A stretch of DNA of 34,150 nt from Candidatus Campbelliibacteriota bacterium (GTDB taxonomy: Bacteria > Patescibacteriota > Minisyncoccia > Phycocordibacterales > CSBR16-193). The first letter of the stretch is position 1; each line of letters begins with the position of its first letter. Location: NCBI GenBank assembly GCA_007117035.1, contig SKHG01000071.1:1-34150 (forward strand). The letters run 5' to 3'. Under the pieces are notes generated by a model. It ran no database searches and was not told the DNA's origin. It saw nothing but the letters and a program-made list of their open reading frames with translations. Positions 26,002 to 34,150 of the stretch are shown here, one piece after another. The translations under genes were made by a program, and so were the position numbers.

Positions 26002-27315
26002 TTATTCAGTATCTGTGGAATTATTATCCAAAACTTCTTTCCTGTGTCTTGGATGTAGAATAGTAAAATAGACAATAATAGCTGAGATCACAACAACAAC
26101 TATTAAAATAAGATTTAGTAAAAATCCATACCGTTCAGTAAAAGGAGGATCTTTTTCGACTGGTGTCTTGTAATAAGGATTTATCTCAGATTCAGCCAGC
26201 TCTGCTTTTAGGATATCCGACAGATCAAGATAGTGGAAGAATCGTGTAATGTCATAACGAGTTTCTTTAGCTTTACTGTTACCATAAAGTAATTGATATT
26301 CATCTCCTGAGTTGGCTTGAAATATAATTGCACGGGCTACGCTTTTAAGAACCACATTGTTTTCTATTGTTAGCGGGGGATTATCATAATTAAAAATAAC
26401 TAGTCTAAGATACTGATCGCTAAACTCATGAAAGGATAAATTTAAACGTTCACCTGAAAAAGCTGGAGTGTCTATACGAAAAATTGAATCACGAGACACT
26501 GTACGCCACCGGACTCCATCTGAACTTCTTTGCATCACTACATCTCTGTGAAAAACAGCGTCTTGTATTTTAAGTTCAATATTCTGAATCGGTATACTAT
26601 TTCGTTGCATATCAATCACAACCTCTGTGGTCCGTTCTTTTTCATTGTTTGTGATGGTTGTGTTGCGGTATATTTCTGTTTCTACAGCCTCTCTAACACT
26701 GTGTTGCTCTAGTGAAACAGACCGAACATTTAATAGGTCACCTTCACCAGAATCTACTACTATTCGAAGATACTTCGCTGAACTTTCAGGATATCTAATA
26801 TGGTTACCTTCTATGTGAACCCCAGCTCTTTTGTCTAGAAAGGAAAAAACGTAGCCCTCGTTTGTCAGTAATCTCCATCTTTCATCTGTTAATGGGTGCC
26901 GTACATCAGAAGCGTAAACAGAAACATTACGACGAAACTCGGCAGATTCAAATATAATATTTAATGAATTATGTAGTTCATCATCTTTCTCGACTTCAAT
27001 TATAAACATTACTGACCCATCTGCGTTAGTTGAAAGATCTGAGATTGAAGGGGACTGGACAGTCCGATTTCTTTCTTCATCTTCAACTAGAAGCTGATAT
27101 GGAATTTCCTTACCTAAATCATTCACAACTCTCAAATCCCTAAAATTAAATCTACCTATACTAGAATCAGCTGGTAATGGTACATAAACATATTCCGCGT
27201 TAGCAATTTCCGGAATATTAATATCACGTTTTGTTTCCCATGATGAATAATCTCCAGTAGCATAAACAGTAAGGGCTGGTATAAACAAGATAGCAAAAAA
27301 GATAATGTATCGCAT
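26002..27315 (-). CDS. DUF3999-like exported/anchored protein
   Basis: Signal peptide, discoidin-like repeats (RRNVSVYASDVR, WRTVSRDSIFRID, YLRLVIFNYDNPPLTIENNVV), C-terminal TM; adjacent to a DUF2339-like gene. Confidence 0.65.
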   Translation of the reverse strand: MRYIIFFAILFIPALTVYATGDYSSWETKRDINIPEIANAEYVYVPLPADSSIGRFNFRDLRVVNDLGKEIPYQLLVEDEERNRTVQSPSISDLSTNADGSVMFIIEVEKDDELHNSLNIIFESAEFRRNVSVYASDVRHPLTDERWRLLTNEGYVFSFLDKRAGVHIEGNHIRYPESSAKYLRIVVDSGEGDLLNVRSVSLEQHSVREAVETEIYRNTTITNNEKERTTEVVIDMQRNSIPIQNIELKIQDAVFHRDVVMQRSSDGVRWRTVSRDSIFRIDTPAFSGERLNLSFHEFSDQYLRLVIFNYDNPPLTIENNVVLKSVARAIIFQANSGDEYQLLYGNSKAKETRYDITRFFHYLDLSDILKAELAESEINPYYKTPVEKDPPFTERYGFLLNLILIVVVVISAIIVYFTILHPRHRKEVLDNNSTDTE

Positions 27316-27318
27316 AAA

Positions 27319-29721
27319 TTAAAATATATTTTTCTTAATATAACTTTTATATTTTGCATATAAAAATGATATAAGCAAAGCTAAGCCACCAAAAACAATA
27401 GATGTTATTATTCGATAAATCCCTTCACCTAGTTGCCAAATATCAATAAACACCTTAAACGCTGTAATAAGTAAAAATAATGAACCGAGCATTCGAGAAA
27501 TCTTGATATTCCAAATAAATCCAACAATAATTAATATCAATGAATATAATGCCCACAAAACAGATACAACCATACCTCTTTGGTTTTTCAACTCATTAGT
27601 ACTTTCTCGAGTACTATTTTGGATTTCGTATACTCTATCTCTTAATTCAAGTTCTTGGTACTCAGCAATAAGTGGGGCAGCATCTTTTTGTACAGCAACA
27701 ACCTTTTGGTCGTACAAGCGAACTGTCTCATATGTGAGAGTTCCAACAGCTAGTATGTTTGCAAACACTGCCATAAAAGTCACAACTCCAACAGTAACAG
27801 ACAAGACTTTCCACACCTCAGTTTTTCGATACAGGAATAAAGCAGACCAAGCAAATACAGTAGCTAGTATAACTAGTAGGAAAAACTGGCTGTTTAAAAT
27901 TGGTGTGAATGAATCAATTGAATAATGTTGTGCGTCGATAAATATAATTCTCAGTGTTGCTAAAATTAAGGTCAGACTAAAAAAAGTGAAAATTCCTCTA
28001 CTCTGTGCCTTAACTGAAATATAGAGAACAACAGTTGCTAGAATAGTCCATGACAATGAAATCCATGCACCAGAGAGTTGAAGTGGGATTGCAACACCTA
28101 GTGTTACTAAACCTAATCCCAAAGATGTCAAAAACAATACAGAATTATTTTGGCCCAAACTATTAACAATAATTGTTAAAGCAAAGTAGAAACAAGAAAT
28201 GAAAAATACAAAGTAGCCACCAAACATGCTTAACTCAAAAGAGTTTAGAAGAAGTAATCCTCCACCAACAAAGAGTCCAGCTGTCAAAAAAGAAAGTATT
28301 ACGTCTGCAGTTTCCATCGATCTTTTTTTAATAATAGATGGAGCAAAGGAAGCTAGGGTAAAAATTAAAAAGTAAGCACCTAGAAACGCAAACTGAACAT
28401 AGAGCATAATCGAACCACCTTCACCGTTAATAAGGATAAATGATAGCAGAGATACACCAGCAAGAGCTATGTAATCCAACCTTCGCCATAAATTTTTGTA
28501 TGATATTATTATTGCTCCAATTGAAACAGCTAAGATATAAGTATAGGTTGATATTAAAGGAAATTCTAAATTTGAATTAATAAGCAAAAGAACAGGAACA
28601 AGAACTGCACCCGAGAAAGTAATAAACATCAAATCACTCGAGGTGTTTTTTAAGCCGGACACGGCTCCTGATAGTGTAACCGCACCAAGAAAGATTAACA
28701 GCACTAGTGGTGATACATTTATCCCATTAATTAGAACTAAAAATACTATTGCAAAGCCACCAAAAACTCCGATCATTGGTAGTGATTTGCTTTTTAAGTA
28801 TTGACCAACAATGATCCCAAAAAGGGTAATAATTAAAAGATATACAAGAAACACCTGAGATGAAATTTCAGAGACTATCAAAAGTGGTATTAAAAATCCA
28901 CCTAAGCTGGAAATAATTGCAAGGATTTCAGCAGAATTAAAATAACTTGTAACCATTCCCAGAGCTGTAATTATTAAAATATAAGTAAGTAGTAGAATAA
29001 ATGACGAATCAATAACTCCACCGTCCATAAAAAGTGGAACTACAAAACCACCAATGACACTCAAGTAAGCTAATGATTTAGCATTGTTAAATACACTCAA
29101 CACTGCACCCAAAACAGTTACCGCAAGAATAGAGATCGTTGCTACAACTGGACTTATTAAGGCGTAGAATGAAAAGGATGAATAGATACTAAGAAATAGT
29201 ATTACAATACCAAGTGCAGAAATAATTTGAGCGTAACTATGATAACGACTGAACAAATATTGACTGACTCCAACAGCTGAAACACCAAACAACAAACCAA
29301 GGGCAACTCGGCCAGTCTCACCAATCCAATTATTTTGAAATGCGTATTGAATAAAAAATCCGAATCCAATTACAACAGCAACTAATCCAACAATACCAAT
29401 CCATTTACCCACTCGCTCCTCACCCCACTCATTTTTCTGAGAGTCCTCTTCTTTAATTTCTTTCTTTGGGATTACGTATTCCTCAGTTGATGTTTTGTGG
29501 GGTGTCGCCTCATAAACAGAAGAAGTATTATTAAATAAAGCAGAACGACTATCAAGGGTCTGCTCCTCTTTAGATTGATTTGGTTTACTAAGCGTATCTA
29601 TTTCTGGAACTGTTTCTTTTGAATACCTTTTTTCTAAACTCTCAATCCTCTTGTTGAGTTTATTAATCTTTGATGAAAATACAAAATAAAGTACTAAAAC
29701 AACAATTATAAAAAATATCAT
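27319..29721 (-). CDS. Large polytopic DUF2339-like membrane protein
   Basis: 800 aa; N-terminal coiled coil, then WGEERVGKWIGIVGLVAVVIGFGFFIQYAFQNNWIGETGRVALGLLFG, many TM helices. Confidence 0.8.
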   Translation of the reverse strand: MIFFIIVVLVLYFVFSSKINKLNKRIESLEKRYSKETVPEIDTLSKPNQSKEEQTLDSRSALFNNTSSVYEATPHKTSTEEYVIPKKEIKEEDSQKNEWGEERVGKWIGIVGLVAVVIGFGFFIQYAFQNNWIGETGRVALGLLFGVSAVGVSQYLFSRYHSYAQIISALGIVILFLSIYSSFSFYALISPVVATISILAVTVLGAVLSVFNNAKSLAYLSVIGGFVVPLFMDGGVIDSSFILLLTYILIITALGMVTSYFNSAEILAIISSLGGFLIPLLIVSEISSQVFLVYLLIITLFGIIVGQYLKSKSLPMIGVFGGFAIVFLVLINGINVSPLVLLIFLGAVTLSGAVSGLKNTSSDLMFITFSGAVLVPVLLLINSNLEFPLISTYTYILAVSIGAIIISYKNLWRRLDYIALAGVSLLSFILINGEGGSIMLYVQFAFLGAYFLIFTLASFAPSIIKKRSMETADVILSFLTAGLFVGGGLLLLNSFELSMFGGYFVFFISCFYFALTIIVNSLGQNNSVLFLTSLGLGLVTLGVAIPLQLSGAWISLSWTILATVVLYISVKAQSRGIFTFFSLTLILATLRIIFIDAQHYSIDSFTPILNSQFFLLVILATVFAWSALFLYRKTEVWKVLSVTVGVVTFMAVFANILAVGTLTYETVRLYDQKVVAVQKDAAPLIAEYQELELRDRVYEIQNSTRESTNELKNQRGMVVSVLWALYSLILIIVGFIWNIKISRMLGSLFLLITAFKVFIDIWQLGEGIYRIITSIVFGGLALLISFLYAKYKSYIKKNIF

Positions 29722-29838
29722 ATGCTAATAAATATATCTCTGATATTAGGTAAAGTAAATAATACTTATCCCCAAATACTTTTATTATGAAACTCAATCT
29801 GTGTCATCTTCTCAACTTTTTTAAAACAAGTTAAAGTA

Positions 29839-29973
29839 TTACAAATAGTTTGCATCCGAATACAAAATAGCTGTTAAATACTTATCAACCTTGGACAATG
29901 TGAGAATTAAAAAAGGGATTTCTTCTCCTTCCGAATTTATGTATTTTGAAACATAGGGATAGTGATAACTCAT
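29839..29973 (-). CDS. Short ORF (44 aa), possible C-terminal gene remnant
   Basis: ATG-initiated MSYHYPYVSKYINSEGEEIPFLILTLSKVDKYLTAILYSDANYL*; below the ORF-track cutoff. Confidence 0.3.
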   Translation of the reverse strand: MSYHYPYVSKYINSEGEEIPFLILTLSKVDKYLTAILYSDANYL

Positions 29974-29996
29974 TAAATATTTTAAATATTTAAGAA

Positions 29997-30032
29997 AAGT
30001 CAAAGGCGTACCTGTTGGTACGCCTTTGACTT
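29997..30032 (-). terminator. Strong intrinsic terminator hairpin
   Basis: aagtcaaaggcgtacc-tgtt-ggtacgcctttgactt, 16-bp perfect stem. Confidence 0.85.
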
Positions 30033-30056
30033 GTAATAATGAGAGAAGTTCTCTTT

Positions 30057-30335
30057 TTATTTAGCAAATCTTCCTCCCCTCATTTGCATTTTACTTTCCA
30101 ATTCTTGAGGATCAAGACAATCCCTTTCTATAGCATCCATTAGACGAGCTTTTCTCTCCTCCAGTCTAGCCTCTCTGTGGGCCTCTCTAGAGACGTTTCT
30201 TAGCTTAAGGAAGTCCTCTTTATCTAGATCCATCTCCTTTGCACTTTCCGTCTCAGAAGCATATACAGCTCCTGCTAGTGGAACTGTGATAAGTCCTAAG
30301 ACAAATATTCCGCACAACATCTCTGATGTTTTCAT
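30057..30335 (-). CDS. Small exported charged helical protein
   Basis: MKTSEMLCGIFVLGLITVPLAGAVYASE signal peptide, then SREAHREARLEERKARLMDAIERDC; start at 30335 preferred over 30359. Confidence 0.6.
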   Translation of the reverse strand: MKTSEMLCGIFVLGLITVPLAGAVYASETESAKEMDLDKEDFLKLRNVSREAHREARLEERKARLMDAIERDCLDPQELESKMQMRGGRFAK

Positions 30336-30480
30336 AGTCAAATAAGAACATTCTTCCATATCTTAATAGCTTGTTTTCATACCTGTCAACCAAAGCACCA
30401 TAAGCTACTGAATTACCCTCCTGAGTAAATTTTGCCAACTCTTCGTCAGTTTTGTCCTTCATAATATCTTCATAATACAC
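30253..30480 (-). pseudogene. Truncated sigma-70 (ECF-like) region 2 fragment
   Basis: TDEELAKFTQEGNSVAYGALVDRYENKLLRYGRMFLFDYENIRDVVRNICLRTYHS then a short non-sigma tail and stop; regions 3/4 absent. Confidence 0.65.
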
Positions 30481-30742
30481 CTTGTAATATTTGATACAAT
30501 TTCAGTTATGATTTATTTCATTTTAAGAAATTACCTTATAGGTAATTTGCTAGCACGCTATGCATATTGAAAGAAGTTCAGAACTTTAAGTGGCTAAAAT
30601 TAGAAGGGAAGTTGAGGAAACTAGGATTTTAGAAATGTTTAAGACTTCAGTACTTTATAACTAGGTATAAAAAAGCCCCTTGATGTTAATCGCGGGGCTT
30701 GCGCCAGTTTAGTTTACAAAACTGAGCAGAAATCATTAATGT

Positions 30743-30901
30743 TTATTTAATCTTCGTATCACTGCGGTTTGCACCTCTTGGGCTAGCTAGTTTCATCGAA
30801 GTCAGGTAATTCCAGCCCTCAAGTCGTTTTACAACAAAATAATACTTTGTGTCATCAAGAAAAATTACTTCCTTAATAGTTTTGTGCCATTTCTTGATCA
30901 G
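30743..30901 (-). other. Open segment in the frame of the upstream oxidoreductase gene, beyond TAA-TAT-TAA; no canonical start
   Basis: LIKKWHKTIKEVIFLDDTKYYFVVKRLEGWNYLTSMKLASPRGANRSDTKIK*; phase identical to 30908..32293. Confidence 0.45.
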
Positions 30902-30907
30902 TTAATA

Positions 30908-32293
30908 TTATCCTTGAAGATAATTTATAGCGTCTTTTACGCTATATGAACTACTTGAATTTGCCATTAGATGTTTAAGAAAACTAACATCATCTCCAAG
31001 TGTCACGAGATAAGGTTCTTTTTCATCACCTACTCCTGCTGTTGACATCAGTCCATTACAAATACAGCCGACACCCTCTGTGTCTCCCATTTTTCCACCC
31101 TTGCGGATAAAATTTTTTATGGGTTCACCTGGGCATCTGTATCCAACCATACCGTCTTCCTTTTCATATAGAGAAACAAGAGCACATTTATTGCATTTAC
31201 GAACCCTTGCTTCATATATGTCTCGGTCTGATATTGTTCCGTCTAGAATTACCAGCTTGAATGGAAATCCAGTTGGCGAAATGCACATATCTGTCTGTAC
31301 TTGCAATGTTCCCTCAAACCCACGTTTGCGAGATTCTATACGGATTTTTGGATCCATTCCGGATTCTTCTGACAGAGCAAAGATAGAACCAGCTTGGATT
31401 CCTTTTGCACCCACAGAAAGCGCCCACGCTAGTTCCTCTGGAGAAGCTTTTGTACCACCAATCCAGAATGGCAAACCAAGTTGAGCAATTCCTTTATAGT
31501 CAACTTTATCCTTTAGACCATAGACACCATCTTTTCTAGGTAAAGCATTGTGCCCACCTGCCGTTGGTTCTTCTATGACGAATCCAGAAATGCTTCCAAT
31601 AGGTAACTTTTTCACCAAGATAGAAGCGAGTAGATTTGAGGCAATAATAGGGATGAACCCCGGTTTTTTCTTTATTGAAATCTTTTCTCCAAAGAAGCTT
31701 TCGGGATTAAAACTCATATCGTAACTAGTGACTTTTTTTCCGATTACAGGAACTCGATAGGTGGCAGTTCTATTTTCATATAGAGCATTGATCACTTCGG
31801 GGATCTGAATTGGTATTCCAGCTCCGATAGTAATGAAGTCTACGTCAGCAAGCATAGCCCCGGTTATTGCGTAAACATGAGGCATTGCTATTTTTTCAAG
31901 ATAGTTTATGCTGACCGGATTTTCATGACCTTCCTTTGCTAACCAGACAAACGCAAAATTTGCGCAGACTGTAAGCGAAATCAATAAGTCAGAAGGTTTG
32001 ATGCTAAAAGCAGGTACTCCTTTGAAGGGAACACCTTGAGGAATTCCATTTTCCACATAATAGGTATCTAAAACTTTTTTAGCTACTTGTGAAAAAGGAA
32101 AATGTGAAAGGGCTCGTCTAAAGTAACCACCCTCATCACCCATTTGAAGGATGCGAGGCATGACTATTTCTAAAGCCACACCCGATACTGTGCCATAGTG
32201 TCCGTGCAAACAGACTTCGCGAGCCAATTCCCAGTTAGAGATATTAACTCCCATACCGCCTTGGCGGATTTTTGGATATTTGATGATGTTCAT
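30908..32293 (-). CDS. FMN-dependent nitronate monooxygenase/FabK-like oxidoreductase with Cys-rich C-terminus
   Basis: IRQGGMGVNISNWELA, ADVDFITIGAGIP, EEPTAGGHN, PFWIGGTKASPEELAWALSVGAKGIQAGSIFALSEESG; C-terminal CNKC...GYRCPGEP...CICNGL. SD aaaggag upstream. Confidence 0.88.
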   Translation of the reverse strand: MNIIKYPKIRQGGMGVNISNWELAREVCLHGHYGTVSGVALEIVMPRILQMGDEGGYFRRALSHFPFSQVAKKVLDTYYVENGIPQGVPFKGVPAFSIKPSDLLISLTVCANFAFVWLAKEGHENPVSINYLEKIAMPHVYAITGAMLADVDFITIGAGIPIQIPEVINALYENRTATYRVPVIGKKVTSYDMSFNPESFFGEKISIKKKPGFIPIIASNLLASILVKKLPIGSISGFVIEEPTAGGHNALPRKDGVYGLKDKVDYKGIAQLGLPFWIGGTKASPEELAWALSVGAKGIQAGSIFALSEESGMDPKIRIESRKRGFEGTLQVQTDMCISPTGFPFKLVILDGTISDRDIYEARVRKCNKCALVSLYEKEDGMVGYRCPGEPIKNFIRKGGKMGDTEGVGCICNGLMSTAGVGDEKEPYLVTLGDDVSFLKHLMANSSSSYSVKDAINYLQG

Positions 32294-32621
32294 AGTATGT
32301 CTCCTTTTGTTAAATAACAGTTTATCTTACTTTAAGATATCTAATAAAAGGCGGAATGTAAAGATAACCAAAGTATTAGTAGGTAAAAATAATGCTTTAC
32401 TATTCACTGTGAATTAGAAGAGAATTAAAATAGAAATTGAAGAAAGTTCGATTTTTAAGATATTTATGAAGTTGTTAACTCAGAAAGAAAATAAATTAGA
32501 AATAGTATTAGTTCCTGATGAAAAGAAATATTCCGCATTGCTCAAAAAACTCAGTAAACCAAACAAAAATATATTTGAATTCTTGAATAGAAAAAGAAGT
32601 AAATTGGAATTAAAGTAAGAG

Positions 32622-32661
32622 AAAAGGCTCTGAAAGGGACGGAACCCAAACAGAACCTTTT
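32622..32661 (+). terminator. Terminator-like hairpin
   Basis: aaaaggctctg...cagaacctttt imperfect stem with inner ggg/ccc. Confidence 0.45.
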
Positions 32662-32814
32662 CGTCGTGATATATGCATTGTATTACATTGCATTATTAAT
32701 TGCAAGTAAAAATAATACTTTACTTTTATTTACAAATTTTCTGTGTAGAGTGGTAGTTTCTAACTTATATGAGTAGAATTTGTTAATATATATGTTAATA
32801 TATTAATATTATAT

Positions 32815-33594
32815 ATGGAAAAAATACCCGAACACGAATCTGAAATAAATGAAGAATCAAAAGAAAAATTTACCGGACTTTCTCCAGACCATCTTATTCC
32901 CGGTATTAAAATGGAAGGTTTAAAAAAAGATGAATATGGTAGTTATGTTGGAAATATTATTCCAGAATCTGGTAATTCATACGATACTAGTTTTTCTAAT
33001 GTTCCTCTTAAATATTTTAAAGATTTATCCAAAGATCCAGAGAGATATACTGATTCTCAAAAAGAATATTTAAAAGAAGGTAAAAAACTATTCTCTGGGG
33101 TTACAGTAGTCGACTTAGGTTGTGGAAATTCTGCTAATTCTTATGAATTAGCTTGTATTTTAGGTGCTAAAGGATATATAGGTATAGACTCATATAATGC
33201 AGATGTTGGATGTTTAGATTTTATAGCTAATGATCCATCAAATACTGATCATATACACGAAGATGCACTTGTTGATGGAAAATGGAAAAGAGACTGGAAA
33301 CCAATTCCTTATTCTATTATCAAAGAAGATATAGTTTCGTTTTTAAAAAGAGTGCCCGATGAAAGTGTCGGTATTTTTTGCTTTGGTTTGGATAATTGGA
33401 TTATTGGTGAGGTTTCAGATGAATACTTTGAAAAATGTGGAAGTGAGATTTCGAGAGTAATAAAAGAAGGGAGTGGTGAATTTACTGAAATTAACACTAT
33501 CTTAAGAGGTAACGGTTTGAAAGATATTAGAGATAAGGATTTTTACAAAGAAAATTTTTCTATAGTTATTAGATTTTTAAAAAAAGAACAATAA
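32815..33594 (+). CDS. SAM-dependent methyltransferase-like protein (intact paralog)
   Basis: TVVDLGCGNSANSYELACILGAKGYIGID motif I; colinear with 21998..22793. Confidence 0.7.
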   Translation: MEKIPEHESEINEESKEKFTGLSPDHLIPGIKMEGLKKDEYGSYVGNIIPESGNSYDTSFSNVPLKYFKDLSKDPERYTDSQKEYLKEGKKLFSGVTVVDLGCGNSANSYELACILGAKGYIGIDSYNADVGCLDFIANDPSNTDHIHEDALVDGKWKRDWKPIPYSIIKEDIVSFLKRVPDESVGIFCFGLDNWIIGEVSDEYFEKCGSEISRVIKEGSGEFTEINTILRGNGLKDIRDKDFYKENFSIVIRFLKKEQ

Positions 33595-33685
33595 GTTCTG
33601 CTAGAATATTTTTTTATTTTAATTATATTGGCTCCGTCAACTTAAACGGGTTCGAACTTATATTATGGATATGGTATAAAAGATA

Positions 33686-33851
33686 CTACTTTTTTCTAGG
33701 TAGACGATATTTAAGAAAAGCCACGAACCAAACTAACCAGACAATCCACAAAGCTTCCATCCAGTTTTGATTTATAATTCCTGCTATTCCTCTAAAGCCC
33801 ATGAACCCAAGAAAACCTAGGTACCAGAATTCATTTTCTATTTTTTTTCAT
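33686..33851 (-). pseudogene. Small membrane protein gene frameshifted at an A8 tract
   Basis: With one A removed: MKKIENEFWYLGFLGFMGFRGIAGIINQNWMEALWIVWLVWFVAFLKYRLPRKK*. As written, ATG-A8 gives MKKNRK*. Confidence 0.6.
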
Positions 33852-33870
33852 ACAATTTAATGTTACATAA

Positions 33871-34059
33871 ATTGCATTTCAAAAGATAATTTTCACACTA
33901 CAACAATATTTAATCAGTAATGGTTACTCCATCCCCGCTGGAGCCACCGGCTTCTTTGGACCACAAACTCAATCTGCCTTGATTCAATTTCAGTTAGACA
34001 ACAACATCAGTCCGGCAGTTGGATACTTTGGACCGATTACTCGTGGGTTTGTGAGGTAA
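33871..34059 (+). pseudogene. Remnant of a peptidoglycan-binding (PG_binding_1-like) domain gene
   Basis: LQQYLISNGYSIPAGATGFFGPQTQSALIQFQLDNNISPAVGYFGPITRGFVR* with no start codon and an in-frame stop just upstream (33868-33870). Confidence 0.75.
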
Positions 34060-34122
34060 AAACATGTTAGAATTTGTAGCATGACTCGCGAAACTACAAA
34101 TTTAAAAATTAAAAATTTTTTG

Positions 34123-34128
34123 TATAAT
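34123..34128 (+). promoter_or_regulatory. -10 box (TATAAT) of the right-edge ORF, ATG at 34136
   Basis: tgtataatataatatATG. Confidence 0.5.
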
Positions 34129-34135
34129 ATAATAT

Positions 34136-34150
34136 ATGAAAAAAATAGAA
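34136..34150 (+). CDS. Start of an ORF truncated by the window edge (MKKIE...)
   Basis: ATG right after a strong -10; only 5 codons visible. Confidence 0.35.

Noticed and set aside
29971-29995. AT-rich near-palindrome ttaaatattttaaatatttaa
   Set aside because: Low complexity; expected in AT-rich intergenic DNA beside a strong terminator.
32466-32618. 50-aa ORF MKLLTQKENKLEIVLVPDEKKYSALLKKLSKPNKNIFEFLNRKRSKLELK
   Set aside because: Plausible small gene before a terminator-like hairpin, but AT/Lys-rich composition gives little evidence of coding.
1-34150. CRISPR arrays, tRNA/rRNA genes, transposases, prophage genes
   Set aside because: None recognised: no regularly spaced direct repeats, tRNA cloverleafs or transposase motifs were seen by eye. 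A tRNAscan/Infernal run would settle the RNA question.

Overview
AT-rich window with very compact coding, probably from a Patescibacteria/CPR-like (Parcubacteria-type) genome; that taxonomic call is inferred from gene content and style. The most notable locus is at the left edge: the 3' end of a diversity-generating retroelement (DGR). It contains the last codons of a variable repeat (the target gene lies off-window), a GRNA-loop hairpin just downstream of it, an Avd-like accessory gene, an Asn/AAY-rich template repeat and a DGR-type reverse transcriptase. After it come uvrB; a two-component cluster (receiver, FIST sensor, histidine kinase, receiver, receiver); a compact uvrA; and a membrane protein. 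Next are csp, GerMN, CAP and double-receiver genes, then a type IV pilus operon (receiver, pilB, pilC, four prepilin-like genes) and a GAF/PAS histidine kinase. The right part has two paralogous methyltransferase-like genes (one frameshifted), uppP, an SGNH hydrolase, a DUF3999/DUF2339-like membrane pair, a truncated sigma factor overlapping an exported small protein, an FMN-dependent NMO/FabK-like oxidoreductase, and several decayed gene fragments. A -10 box about 6 nt upstream of the start codon recurs at many genes, which suggests leaderless transcription. All family assignments were made by reading motifs; no database search was run.
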